A stretch of 64,000 nucleotides of DNA, taken from positions 27,146,559 through 27,210,558 of the forward strand of contig NC_079476.1 of assembly GCF_026230105.1 (NCBI RefSeq), written 5' to 3'. Origin of the DNA: Diorhabda sublineata. Its lineage: Eukaryota; Arthropoda; Insecta; Coleoptera; Chrysomelidae. The notes below the pieces were generated by a model that was not told the origin of the DNA, made no database searches, and saw only the letters and a program-made list of their open reading frames with translations. The position numbers were made by a program, and so were the translations under genes. Shown here in pieces: positions 24,235 to 35,639 of this stretch; the first letter of the stretch is position 1, and the number at the start of each line of letters is the position of its first letter.

Positions 24235-25132
24235 TTATTAGTCACTTCGACGTAAAACGTTTTACGAGAGCGGTCGTTCATACGTCTTAAGACACATTAA
24301 TGAACCTCTTAATTAAAATATGGGTTAAACGTTTTGGAGAGACCGGTTCCACGTTTAAACCACCAGCAAAAGGTCGACTAAGAACGGCTAGGACCACGGA
24401 CGATATTGATGAAGGAGCCAGTACTAGAAAATCCGCATGTGGATTGGAATCGATCGGAATTTTGAAGTTGGATCTTAAACTGCATCCTTATAAGTTTCAG
24501 TTAACACAGGAATTAATAAGTAATACAGACTTTGAAGCAAGGTTGATGCTAAGTTGATTTTCCACTTTCGACAACATTCTTTTTTCAGATGAGACTCATT
24601 TAAATGGGTTCGTAAACCTACAAAATTGTCATTATTGGACCGAAAATAAAACATCAAAAATCACTGCTTAGTCTGAAAGTAACGGTATGGACAGCAATCT
24701 CAAGCAAAGAATATGAGAACTTTGTTCCAACAAGACGGAGTGACCTGTCACACATCAAATGATTCTACGGCGGTTGTGACACAGATGTTTCCAGAAGAAG
24801 TGATATCCCTTGGCCCCTACGTAGCCCTGACTTGACGCCTCTTGATTTATTTTTGTAGGGACACCTCAAACATAATGATAACATAAACAATACGAGGGAA
24901 ATCAGTCGGCCAAAGGAAAATATGCGTCAGGAAATGGCAGCTTTAACAAATCTGCGTTCGCGTTTAGAGTAGTGTCGTCTTCGAGAGAGGCGTCATTTAG
25001 ATGATGTTATTTTTTAAAAAATAAACTTTATTTATGTGCCTAATCATCATATCTTTTATTTCAACAATACCTTATGTATTTATTTTTGTAGCCTATACTT
25101 AGTAGATGAACGTTCTATTGCGCCACCCTGTA
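24235..25132 (+). mobile_element. Decayed DD41D (rosa-like) mariner copy
   Basis: The frame around 24300-24557 reads VKRFGETGSTFKPPAKGRLR then RTTDDID, and later KLHPYKFQLTQELI. The same blocks in the same order occur in the intact transposase at 26052 (FRQTVSVTRRRTGVPRPIRS, FHPYKMAIVQEL). Downstream, in shifting frames, are FSDE-like, QQDGVTCHTS-like, SPDLTPLDLFL and REGRHLDDVIF-like pieces. The right end GCGCCACCCTGTA (about 25120-25132) resembles the TIR of the intact copy. Stops and frameshifts are scattered throughout, and no left end was found. Confidence 0.8.
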
Positions 25133-25440
25133 TTTATTTTTCTTTTTGCTACGCTCGTGTTCTCGTTGAAAAGAGACAGGTGTATGACGAGTATCTACAC
25201 AAGTTTTCTTGTTTATATCGGTTGTCCCTGTATAATGTAACGATTTGGCGGATTGATGTAAAACTGATAGTATTGTTTTTGATTTTGATGGCCGATCAAA
25301 AAGATCTCCGGTCGATCTCTATTAAATATCCGCAAGAATACGAGGGAAAAAATGCCGCCGAACGTGTTTTATACTGCTTAAGCAAATGGTATAACATGGA
25401 CTTGAACACATCTCAAAGCGTCAATAAAAAAAGTAAATAA
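25036..25440 (+). other. 134-codon open frame overlapping a transposon end, unknown
   Basis: The first third lies across the right end of the decayed DD41D copy. The last part reads MADQKDLRSISIKYPQEYEG followed by KNAAERVLYCLSKWYNMDLN, which looks coding-like but matches nothing I know. The DNA after 25140 is richer in GC than the flanks. No start signal or splice context was found. It is listed only so that it can be checked. Confidence 0.15.
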
Positions 25441-25918
25441 GAGAGTTCGCGCTAAGAGGATTACGTGTATTTTAATGGTTTGTCGATGAAAAAAATGGAC
25501 GTTAGGAATTTTTCTGTTTACAAAAATTAAGTACATTTTTTTGTCATTTCAAGGTTTTGTTGAAAATATGTACATAAATGTATAAATATATTTACACATC
25601 AGTCTCTTTTAGAATAATCCCCTTAAAAAACGATTCATTGAAGTGTTCCTACCAATCCTCATGAATTAGCAGGCACTTTAATAGATGATTCCTTTTCTTC
25701 ATTTGTTTAGATCCGTCCTTAGTCCTTCGAAATTCTTGTATCTTCTTCAAGTGCAATTTTCGTGTGTCCTGGTGTACCAAAGGATACTCACTAATCTGTA
25801 TTACCGTTTTTTTACCGAAAACTATTGCATTTGATCGCTTGTAGTTGATATTAGATAATATTAGTTGTACAACATGTTCAGTTCTATACGAAATCTCGTT
25901 AAATCGACTTAAGTTATA

Positions 25919-25955
25919 CAGGGTGCGGCAGCATAACTTCCTTTTTTAAAAAGTT
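25919..25955 (+). repeat. Left terminal inverted repeat of the DD41D element
   Basis: Starts CAGGGTGCGGCAGCATAACT and runs 37 bp, identical to the reverse complement of 27203-27239 except for one A/C difference about 30 bp in. It is preceded by the TA target duplication. Confidence 0.93.
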
Positions 25956-26051
25956 CGCCATTTAGTCGGTAGATGTCGTAACGGAGTGCTAGTGGTCTCG
26001 TTCGAGAGGGGGGACTATAAAGTTTTGTCCCGGCACAGTTCAGTCGCCATC

Positions 26052-27128
26052 ATGCGTTGGAACAGTGAGGAGCGTGCGTTTGCCGTTGAGGTTTACTTTT
26101 CGAGCGGATGTTCTGTGATCGCAACCCAGCGCGCCTTTCGGAATCGCTTTAATTTAGCCCCCTTGGCCCCTGTCCCGGACCGGAAATCAATTGTTACGTG
26201 GGTCACTACGTTCAGACAAACTGTAAGTGTGACAAGACGAAGAACTGGAGTCCCTCGGCCCATTAGATCACCGGAGAACATTGAGTTAGTTAGAACTTCA
26301 GTGTTGCGATCACCACGGCGTTCTGCGCGCAAACATGCGTCTGCCCTTGGACTTTCCGATCGTTCTGTGAGGAGAATACTTCATGATGATCTTCATTTTC
26401 ATCCATACAAGATGGCAATTGTGCAGGAACTTTCTGAACGTGACTTCAATTCTCGGAGGAACGCGTGTGAGGTTTTTCTGGAAGTCGTTCCTGAGGACGC
26501 TATTGTTTTTTTTAGTGATGAAGCCCATTTTCATTTGTGTGGATCCGTAAACAAACAAAACATGCGCTACTGGGCTGATACCAATCCTCGACAATTGCAT
26601 CAACGGCCTTTGCATTCACCTAAAGTCACAGTGTGGTGTGCAATTTACTCACGTGGAATTATTGGTCCCTGGTTCTTTGAGGAAAATGAAGTCACAGTGA
26701 CAGTGAATTCACACCGGTATGTAAACATGTTACAGGAATTTTTTTTCCCACGGCTAGATGAGTTGGACTTAGGGGACACTTGGTTCCAACAAGACGGAGC
26801 AACGGCACACACTTCAAGAACATCGATGGCTGTTTTGAGGGAACACTTCCCAGAGCGCCTTATCTCAATTAGGGGCGATTTGGAGTGGCCAGCCCGCTCT
26901 CCCGATTTGACCCCTTGTGATTATTTCCTATGGGGTTTTTTGAAATCCCGTGTGTATGTGAACCGTCCAAGGACCCTACAAGATTTGAAGACGAACATCC
27001 AGGAAGAAATTGCCAACATAACGCCTGTTATGCTGGCAAGAGTCATGACAAACGCCAGAAATCGGTTTACTCAGTGTATGGAGAATGGGGGACGTCACCT
27101 AACTGATTTGATCTTCAGAACTCAGTAA
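26052..27128 (+). CDS. Tc1/mariner transposase, DD41D type, full length
   Basis: 358 residues starting MRWNSEERAFAVEVYFSSGC. The N-terminal ~110 residues form the paired helix-turn-helix DNA-binding region (ATQRAF...; RSARKHASALGLSDRSVRRIL). The catalytic core keeps all three acidic residues: Asp156 (VFFSDEAHF), Asp248 (FQQDGATAHTS) and Asp290 (SPDLTPCDYFLWG). Ninety-one residues separate the first pair and 41 the second, which gives the DD41D signature described for rosa-type elements. The open frame extends 22 codons further upstream (25986), but Met at 26052 is preferred because conserved transposase sequence begins there. The enzyme would excise and reinsert the element by a cut-and-paste reaction at TA sites in the nucleus. 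There is no frameshift or stop. Confidence 0.92.
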   Translation: MRWNSEERAFAVEVYFSSGCSVIATQRAFRNRFNLAPLAPVPDRKSIVTWVTTFRQTVSVTRRRTGVPRPIRSPENIELVRTSVLRSPRRSARKHASALGLSDRSVRRILHDDLHFHPYKMAIVQELSERDFNSRRNACEVFLEVVPEDAIVFFSDEAHFHLCGSVNKQNMRYWADTNPRQLHQRPLHSPKVTVWCAIYSRGIIGPWFFEENEVTVTVNSHRYVNMLQEFFFPRLDELDLGDTWFQQDGATAHTSRTSMAVLREHFPERLISIRGDLEWPARSPDLTPCDYFLWGFLKSRVYVNRPRTLQDLKTNIQEEIANITPVMLARVMTNARNRFTQCMENGGRHLTDLIFRTQ

Positions 27129-27202
27129 AACAAAACTTTATGTATGTGCCTGTATTATAAAAAACGAATAAAAATTTTCTGATTCATACAATAAGTTTTA
27201 TT

Positions 27203-27239
27203 AACTTTTGAAAAAAGGAAGTTATGCTGCCGCACCCTG
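27203..27239 (-). repeat. Right terminal inverted repeat of the DD41D element
   Basis: Ends in GCTGCCGCACCCTG immediately before TA (27240-27241). Mirror of the left repeat with one mismatch in 37. Confidence 0.93.
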
Positions 27240-27241
27240 TA

Positions 27242-28870
27242 TTTTTATGGTAAAATTATTGTATATTAATGAAATTACAAAGCAACATTGTTGATTATTA
27301 CTTTTTTAAATAACGCATATATAAAATGATTACATTTAATTTCAAATTAGTTGAAATTTGAAGGAAAATTAGCATAACCTAATTTATTTTACACTAATTA
27401 ACGACAAGGTCGAACATGTTATCAATTTTAACAATAAATACATCACATAATAAATTTGTTTTTTTTTTAATAACAATATTTTCTCTATACTCCATCGTTA
27501 ATATATAATTCCGTGTTTTTCATATTTTTTTCGAGCTCCGACTTTCATCAATTAAAATTTTGATTGTTTTATGTCTATAAATTAACCAGAAACGAAAAGT
27601 TAAATCGATGACATTGTCATTGATCCCGATTGTTGTCATCCACCTGCTTATAAAAACAGTTATTATTTTTGAAAATGTAGGTAACATGTCAAATATTCAA
27701 CACAATAGAACTTAAGCCTGTTTTTATGGCCCATGTAGACCGACAATTGTTTTCTTCTCGAAAGTCAGGTACCAGATTTTGGGCTATAAAATAGTTGACC
27801 AACTACGTAGACGTAATATATTTTAGGCCAGGCACGACACTCAAAAAATCAGACAGAAAATCGAACTGCTCCGATTTATGTTATGAATAATATAAATATA
27901 TAATTTCTGAACGCAACTAATAGAAATCGTGAAATCTTAAAAAAATACTTTACATTTCAAAAATCTAAATAGAAAATCTCCCAATCCAGACCCCCAATTT
28001 GTTGAAAGCTAACCGCAATTCGTGTTAATTTACTTGTACTGTTTTTTCTCAATTTTTTTTCTCGAAGTTTGATATTTGTCTACTATTTCTATCCTATATA
28101 AAAAAACAAGTAAAGTTTTCATTAATTATTTGTGTCTAATATAAAATTTGGTACAAATATAAATAAAAATGTTAATGACATCAAGTAGATGGGAACATTT
28201 CAAAGTTTTCTAGTACAATAATTCCCATCTCTCCCGTTTCTTAACTTAATTACTCTAGAAGTGGCAATGACCAAGCTGGAAATCAAAAATTATCAGACCC
28301 AAACTTGTTAATGTCTTATAATGAGATTTATTTAAAAGCGTATGTCCAAATTCAGTCCTAGACCTTACTCCATCTTTCTTAATGTAAGGTAATGAGATTC
28401 CAAATCGTTTCAGTGCTCTATCGAATCTTCTACTCAGGAATAATAGCTCATTAAAATAACTACATACACCTCTATTTACAGTACAGTAAATTTAATCAAT
28501 AATCTGCGACCTAAATCTTTCTGAATACAACGTTAGATAAATATTAATTTGGAATTCTTACTTCGCAATTGAATTTTCTAATTAAAACTATATTGTGTGA
28601 TATACATTCGATACAGTTTTTCATTGGAAAAACTCTTGAGATAATTTCTCAATCTTATGAATGCCGTAAAAACATTTTTACCGGCCTAACTTCGTGAGTA
28701 TTTGTTTGGTTGATAAAAGAAAGGTGTACTAATTGTAGGCTTGTTTTATTGCCTTAAGACATTCGGCGCCATGCTGTTCAAAGGATTCGAGATAATTAAC
28801 TGCCCCTTCGAAGTATTAATAGTCAAGGCATTAAAAGATGAGAATATTTATTAAATGTATTTAGTAATTT
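27242..28870. other. AT-rich non-coding DNA
   Basis: No gene or transposon piece recognised. Confidence 0.4.
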
Positions 28871-28872
28871 TC

Positions 28873-29545
28873 TCAATAGAGTACATAAATTTTTTGAGCT
28901 GAAGAGCGAGAGTTCGCATTGTCGTAGTAGAGTATGATTAGTCTTGGTTTCCCTGATTTCTTCGAACCCTTTGAGCAAACAAATGCTGGTGTACCATCAG
29001 AATTGACCGTTCCATATAGCTCTAATGGAACGGTGAGGACATGTCCAGTTATTCCAAAAAAACAAACGAGGCGCTCGAAACATTTAGAAGGATTTAGCTT
29101 ATATTGAAAGACCCATACAATCAATTGTTTAATTTAGGGTTTATATACATAGATCCAAGATTTGTGGCCTGTCACGATCTTATAGGTGTCTTTTGAAGCT
29201 TTCCAAGAGTTCTTTGCACCAATGGTTGCGAATGGAATTAATATTTACGTCACTTACATACTTTACATACTCTAAATTCATCCTGTAGCGAAGTGCCACC
29301 ACGATTGAATTCGGTAAACCAGCGAAACACGGTGATTCGAGATGGTGCTTTATCACCAAAGTCGAAGCGAGTTGGTCGTCAACCAGTTGTTGGTTTAATC
29401 CACGTCGAAAGCCATAGAAAATCATCGCACGAAAACATGCATGTTTCAAGAATGTTACGTTCTTTAAAAATATCAATTTTTCTTATGAAACTATCATATT
29501 TGACATATTCACTTAAGTATTTCAAAACTTAAGAAGCGATCCTCG
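28873..29545 (-). mobile_element. Broken mariner-like element, minus strand
   Basis: Reading from right to left, the 5' end is TACGAGGATCGCTTC (reverse complement of about 29533-29547). Next comes an N-terminal segment, RAMIFYGFRRGLNQQLVDDQ (29180-29476), that matches the HTH region of mariner transposases, and later IRNHWCKELLESF. The second open piece (28873-29124) carries VWVFQYKLNPSK, FFGITGHVLTVPLELYGTVN and an ILYYDNANSRSSAQ segment that corresponds to the second catalytic block (usually HHDNA). Frameshifts separate the parts, and the third catalytic block and 3' end are absent. Confidence 0.82.
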
Positions 29546-29547
29546 TA

Positions 29548-29890
29548 CATCATCATTTTGATCAAATTTGTACTACCTTGAGCTGGAAATATTAAATGTT
29601 TATCTTCTTTTTTAAAAACTAAACGTTCTTCTTATTAATTTTTTCTTTGGACAATTTTGTTTGTAATGTCAAAATAAAATTTATCACCTTGCAGTAAATA
29701 TAATGAGTTAAATTTCGGCCATCCACACCAATTGTTTGTTGCGATCCCCACGTACCTAATTTAGTAAATCCAACTCCAAAGTACCAGCCATATATCTACG
29801 TCGGCCGATTAAAGGCCTGGTGTATTGTGCTTCTTTGGGAGAAATTCCGAAAGAAACACGCTAAGAATTTATTTATAATAGCTAGACGTA
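29548..29890. other. Non-coding DNA
   Basis: Nothing recognised; the stretch ends at the dinucleotide repeat. Confidence 0.4.
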
Positions 29891-29891
29891 C

Positions 29892-29925
<34 letters not shown>

Positions 29926-29934
29926 CTGTGTATA
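29892..29934. repeat. Compound (AT)n(GT)n microsatellite
   Basis: A 26-bp AT run passes into GTGTGTGTCTGTGTAT. Confidence 0.93.
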
Positions 29935-30399
29935 TTCTCGAATTTGAGTTCTCTTATTGCAACAATCAGGTAAAAAGAAAGAATTTAGAAAAGTACCTTT
30001 GCGGAGTTGTTGCATTGCTCGGTAATTGCGGTAAATAAATTGACGGTGGAAAAATCTGAACGAAAAATATGTTTAAATGGTATGCGACGAATTAAAAAAA
30101 AAGTTGCTCAGTTAACTTTATAACCATGTAAGAAATTTATTTTATAGTAAAACTCACCAACAGGATGAGTTTAAATGAAATTTATTGCGAGAAGATTACC
30201 CAAAATAGACCAAAAAACTAAAAGAACTAATAATAGATACTTCAACTAAAATCAAAATAAGATAATAGACGAATTAACATGAATAGACTATGAACAAAAA
30301 AGTCAATAAACGAACGATTTGAAGAGACCTAAAAGTGAGTTAAAGATAGAATAGAATGAAAAAAAGACGATGGAATGCTCTTTTTATTTGAGGCATGCT

Positions 30400-30800
30400 A
30401 AACCTTGATCTAATCCACTTCGTTTTTACCCAAAAACCTCCTACTGGAGTACATCAGATGAAACCCGACCTCTCACACCCATTTACACCTTCTTCGTCGA
30501 TTGTCGGAGCTGGAAGTTTACCTGCAACCTAGTGAACTGGTTCCCCAGCCAAATAGCCGTCGATAGAGAATAACGCAGCCGCAGCTATACCACGGTTTGT
30601 TTGCAAGCTCTCTTTTCGATTTCTTCTATCCAAAAATCCTAATTCTCCGCTTTTCCTTCGCTAGAAAAGTTAGCAAACACAGCCCCATGCAACCACCAAA
30701 ACCCCGAACCTGCAGAGGAGCAATTCCTATATCAGGGTCCATTTCAACAAACCCTCCTCCTATTAAATTTTTCCTTCTCTTTTCCCATTTTCTCTTTATA
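30400..30800. other. GC-richer block, possible retroelement remnant
   Basis: This block is richer in GC than its flanks and has open stretches on both strands (30597-30875 plus, 92 codons; 30626-30808 minus, 60 codons). The minus-strand reading ends in GRFLGKNEVD-like words, but no domain is certain. It may be an eroded retrotransposon. Confidence 0.25.
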
Positions 30801-30879
30801 GTTGGCACAAATGACAGATATTATCGGAAACGTTTTCCATGTTCCTCACATGATCATCCTCGTAATTTTCTTTAGTTCT

Positions 30880-31765
30880 ATCTCACTGAGTGATGGTATG
30901 TCTTTGGTCTGGCTTGTCGTAATAAGATAAGAACAACTTAGCAAGTAATCGTTCGCTTGAAAGTTGACTGGGAAACAACCAATTGGCTCTGATACTTCCT
31001 TTCTCGCTAGCTTATAATAATTCAAGCACCAACCGATGCCCAGACAAGATTTATTCAACTAGTTGGCCGAATGACATCTCATACTATTAGAATATTTTAA
31101 CCAACGCTCACCTGGTAGCCTAAACTTTAAGAATTGTCCGTACAGGCAGAAGTTGAAGCTTTTTGTCCATATAGTGATTTAGCACTTGACTACAAAATGA
31201 AACGTGTATAGTTTACGATTGACCGAATAATGAATTTTTTGGTTGAAGTGTATTTTCGACTATTGTTTGGGATGCGATTGTTTGGACAGCGATTTTTTAT
31301 AATTATACCACAATTGGTAGCCATGAAACTAGAGAGAGCGAATCATTTAGTTCTTAACCGAAAAACGAATTTAAAAACGTTGTTTCGTATATTATTGGAT
31401 TGATAAAATATTTTCCAGGTCTGTGTTTTCTTAAAACTTATAAAATTCAAATTTTTCTTGAAAGTTATCTATATTTTGTAATCATAAGGTAGTAAGTCTT
31501 TTGTGATTTGTTACTTGATGCTTTTGACACAATTTGTTTACCTAAGTACTGTCTGTTCAAACATTATACTTTTATAGTCTTATCAATTTCAATAACCTAC
31601 TTTAAATTTTGATAAAAAAGTTGAATAACTTGAAATTCCGTCAAAATTATATAGAGTTATGTTGTTTGTTTTCTAATTTCTTATCTCAGACAAACAAAAT
31701 CTAAAAATAAAAAAAGATCACAGCAAAGAAAAGTTTTAAGTGTAAACTCATGAATCTGAATGTTA
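30880..31765. other. AT-rich non-coding DNA
   Basis: Nothing recognised except a 70-codon minus-strand frame (30846-31058) without identifiable features. Confidence 0.35.
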
Positions 31766-31769
31766 TGAA

Positions 31770-32077
31770 AGCTTTTTTAAAATCGATAATTGATGGAAAC
31801 AATCTTGTCATCTGAAATGATATATTTGCGTCCTTGACCACTTTCATCGTACGTATCATTACGGCCATCTTTAAACTTTAACACCATCACTCATGAAGTT
31901 TTCCCCATACACACCACTCATTCTCCGATTTCTGCAGCACTATAGACTTCAGTCTGAATAAAACGAAATCACACTTCGCAATTCACACTTGGCGGGAGCA
32001 TCAATAATGGCGAATGTTTACGTGGCTGTAGCACAACGCCGACTGACGCCTGAGGTTGAAAAAAAACGGCCCTCGTG
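31770..32077 (-). mobile_element. 5' fragment of a mariner-like element, minus strand
   Basis: The right-hand border reads, on the minus strand, TACACGAGGGCCGTTTTTTT, a mariner-type 5' end with a TA at 32078-32079. About 170 bp in, the minus strand encodes MSGVYGENFMSDGV, and after frameshifts a DGRND...DESGQGRK-like stretch. Both are characteristic of the N-terminal HTH domain and linker of one insect mariner group. The similarity ends near 31770, so only the first quarter of the transposase remains. Confidence 0.7.
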
Positions 32078-32079
32078 TA

Positions 32080-32575
32080 TTGACAATGCTCAGTACCTCA
32101 TATTTCACAATAATTAGTTAGGTTATAATTTTGGAGACAGGTACATTGTTTGTGTTCTAAATTACTGATTTCTCCTTGTTAACCGATAAACTAAAAGTTA
32201 TTTAATACTCATTTGAGCATAAACACCATGTTTGTGGTTCACAACACGAATTTTAAATAATTTAGTATTTGAAAATTGTTTCAGTCACGTTTCAAAGTAC
32301 AGTGCGGGTGGCCAAGAAAATTTCCAACAGAATCAATCGCGAATAAATTGGTTCTAATATACCAGTCAAAAATTCAATTTTGCATTGTTTTTGAAACGAA
32401 AAAATACATTTGAAACGATCAAAATATCTAGAAGAGCTGGTTACATAAGAAAATATGTATAAAGTAGCGGTTGGATCGAATACGAACTGATAGTGACTAT
32501 TGCCGCATGATTTTGGACCGACACCAATCATAAAAATAATTGTCAAATTCAATTAACTAAACTTTGAATTAACCC
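32080..32575. other. Non-coding DNA with a transposon-like terminus
   Basis: Ends in AACTTTGAATTAACCCTGTA (about 32556-32575). Read on the minus strand this starts TACAGGGTTAA, like the plus-strand end at about 18999. An 86-codon minus-strand frame (32292-32552) lies just inside it but is not recognisable. Confidence 0.35.
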
Positions 32576-32579
32576 TGTA

Positions 32580-35470
32580 TCTGCCTTATACTATAAGGGA
32601 AAAAATGTAAATCGAATGAGACTATTTTGAGACTAAAGATAAATCGACATGAAAAATTTGGAAAAGCGTAAGACTAAAGGCAAACAACTACAAAACAATC
32701 ATTAGTGAAATCGTATAAATTCTAAGATCATCGTTTATATTATCATTATCATCTGTAGTAATAAGCTTTACCTACATGTGTGTGGTCAGTATAATAAAAA
32801 AAAGTACAAATACGTCATATACTAGCAAGAATTGTTTCACTTTTTCGAGATGTCAAATTTACTTGAGATATGACCCATTGAAAAACGATATTTCTTACCA
32901 TAATGTATCATTCATTTCTGCAATGGAAATCAACGTTTATTATTTAGATGGCCGTAAACCAAGTCTAAGAAAGAGAAAAATAAACCAGTTATGTCAATAG
33001 GTAACAAGTCGTTATTCAATCTGAATAATAGTTAATGAAAACTGTTATTAATTTTAAACTTTTTCGTTTAATACTTGAAACTGTCTTTGATAGCAGTACT
33101 AATAAAAAAATACCATTAGGTAATGTAAGAATGATTTTCCAGTTGCTTAAAATCAGTAAATGGTTGGCTCTGGGCTATTTAAATACAATGCTAGATTTCG
33201 GTACCAAAATTGAAAGAAAAAAGTGAATTCTCAAATAATTGCGGTCAACAAATATATTAAATTCGTTTGACGAGACCAAAATAACAACTGGGTCCAGTTA
33301 ACCTCCCTGGGGTAGACAGGGTCCGCGTGGACCCCCAGACGCTTTAAAATCTCATTAAACAAGAGGCATAAGAATATTAGAAGGGTTTGAGTGGGGCATG
33401 GTACAATAAAGATTGGGAAACACTACATTAGTTTGCGCATTTTCTGGATTATATTTAGGTCCTTTGAACAAGCTGACATCTCAGTTTTTCGTTTCCAGCA
33501 CTACTGTGAACTGTTACATTAAATAAAAATAAAACTTCAATTGCCCTTCAGTGACTATTTATTCTGATTTAAAATCCTAAACCAAATGAAAGATTTGAGA
33601 ATAGATCTGGTAATCTGTAGTTCGGCTATTTGTTCTAATTAACCATTTGACCTACTATAGTTTCATCTGATATTTCGTCACGAAGATATTTACCTGGTTT
33701 GAAGAACTGAGAAACTCTTAGCTGTTTTCTGCTACACAACCTCGAAGCAAGGAATATTTTTCACAGAAACACCTCAATCTAAATACTTTATCTGCCATTT
33801 GTTATAAAAACTATTTTTTAGATTACCTCTATAGTTTGATATGTAGAATTTTTGGTCGGATTTAGGTCTCCAGGCAAATAGTCGACGATTATGTTAATGA
33901 GAAACGTTTTAGTTAATGATAAGGTTCACAATTTTGAATTCTATGGGAATTTTTCAAATATAAATCCCCTACAGCTAATTCTTATTCAAGAGAACTTCTA
34001 AGAAATATAAGAAAACTTTTCGAAACATCACTACAGTGTATATCGAACAAACGTAGTTTTTCATAATTTTATAAAAAAATCCTGGCGGAAATAAAACTTT
34101 TGGTTAAGGAAATAAAAAACTGTGTTATTGTTTAGTAATATTGTTATTATTCAAAGAAGATTTTTTTCACCGGAAAATGAGTTGGTTTTATGTAAGCGCA
34201 AATACTACCAAAATTAAAATATAACGTAAAAATTATGCAAATAGAAATCTAACAGAACACAAACCCATAAAATTGTTTGTGACGTAATACAACAAGTAGG
34301 CGATGCATGGTAATTTCTCTTTTGGTTCATAAAAAGAGTTGCAGCTCCTACAGTCCCCTACAACCCACATTTCTTTGTAATATTGTGAGTATAGAACCGT
34401 ATAATCCATTCTAAACAATATTATTCCGAAGTATTTCTACTTACAATCCGTTAGAATGGTAAATTAAGATTTTATTCAAGTTCTACTCTTGTTTCAAACT
34501 GGTCTTATAGTTGGACGGAATAGTGTTAGAAAAAGATCAGTTGGTATATGATAGTTAATAAAAATCATTCTACATCTAAAAATGGATTTTATTGTTGTTT
34601 GTCGTTATTTGAATATTATTTATTTTGTTCTAAAGCTATGCACAGATATTTTTATTTCCAATGTAAACTTTTCTTGAAATTCATTTTAATTTCTATTTTC
34701 ACGTTATTTCTGAATATATAATATCAAATTACAAAATATGTCTTATGTAGTTTAATTCTAAAATATACTAAACAATTAAAAAAAATTGTTTATTTGAACT
34801 TATTTTAGTCCTTGACCTCGGTATACGTATTAAAATTTTTAACCAAACGACATTATTTATCAAACATGGCTTGACATATCCACGTGCCCAACTTCTTATA
34901 TTTAAACAGAGACGGAAACAACGTTTCAACAATTAAGACAAAGACGGAAACTAGTTTTTTTCGTGATATGGTTGATTATCGTCCAGTGAGAATAGAAAAG
35001 AAAAAGATACACGATGTGTATGTAAATGTTTTCAACACGAAAAAAAAATGTCACAGGTGTGGACGTTCGGAAGTGGGTTGACGATTTTACTATCTACCTT
35101 CAAAATGAATACCTTTAATTTTGATTTTCGATAAATAAGACTTTTCAGTAATATCTTTTCCTTCATTTTTTTTTCTAATACCATATATACTTGATAAATT
35201 AATAAGAAATCATATATTCAAAAAAAAATTATTTTGATGTGATTTTCCATATAATTTTCCGTATAATCCTAATATTTATTAATTATTGCAAAGGGGCAAC
35301 TATTTTTAACAAGATTAAATTTTATATCCTTTTTTTGTACATCGTATAGTCCGCCCTAATAGACATAAAACATGGTCCAATTAACACCTGATCCGATCAT
35401 AATTTATCGAACTATTTACGTCCAATTATCCCATGTAAATGTGTTATGGAATTGTCGGAGCTACCGGTAT
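32580..35470. other. AT-rich non-coding DNA
   Basis: No gene is seen. A short GC-rich hairpin, GGGTCCGCGTGGACCC, lies at about 33329 within a block of about 60 bp (33290-33350). The remaining open frames are short and featureless. Confidence 0.4.
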
Positions 35471-35478
35471 TGGTAAGG

Positions 35479-35488
35479 GTATATAAAA
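35479..35488 (+). promoter_or_regulatory. TATA-box-like core promoter candidate
   Basis: GGGTATATAAAAACCGGC is followed 33 bp later by ATTACCAATTT and then by the ATG at 35527. The spacing of TATA, presumed initiation region and first ATG is that of a TATA-driven gene with a very short leader. A similar module occurs at about 15103. Confidence 0.35.
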
Positions 35489-35526
35489 ACCGGCTCCTCC
35501 CCATTACCAATTTGTGAAACCACAAA

Positions 35527-35631
35527 ATGAGTTACGGAAGCACCCGTCAAGATCTTGCGAGAAAAGGTAAAGCCCACAAAGAAGACAGAATTGAAAACAA
35601 TTTATGGCGAAATATTAGAAAATTATACTAA
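35527..35631 (+). CDS. Small ORF or first exon downstream of a TATA box, unknown
   Basis: ATG at 35527 opens 34 codons beginning MSYGSTRQDLARKGKAHKED and ending in TAA. The ATG context is CACAAAATG (A at -3), and it lies about 45 bp after a TATA box. Inside the frame, AAAAG|GTAAAG (donor G at about 35567) is a good 5' splice site, so this may be only a first exon of 13 codons plus one base. The composition is coding-like compared with the neighbourhood. No signal peptide or known domain is present. A terminal exon with compatible phase lies at 40818, but no link is proven. Confidence 0.3.
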   Translation: MSYGSTRQDLARKGKAHKEDRIENNLWRNIRKLY

Positions 35632-35639
35632 TTCTCCAA

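Larger units (their letters stand above)
25919..27239 (+). mobile_element. Intact DD41D (rosa-like) Tc1/mariner element
   Basis: 1321 bp bounded by TA dinucleotides (25917-25918 and 27240-27241), the target site duplication of this superfamily. The inverted ends start CAGGGTGCGGCAGCATAACT and extend 37 bp with 36 matches. One uninterrupted transposase gene lies inside, starting 133 bp from the left end and stopping 111 bp from the right end. The GC content of the coding region is well above that of the surrounding DNA. Every other mariner-type copy in this window is broken, so this one inserted much later and may still be mobile. Confidence 0.95.

Noticed and set aside
35527..35631. Alternative first exon of Egfr splicing to 59248
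   Set aside because: The phase would fit by chance (one in three), but the segment has no signal peptide, which the receptor needs.
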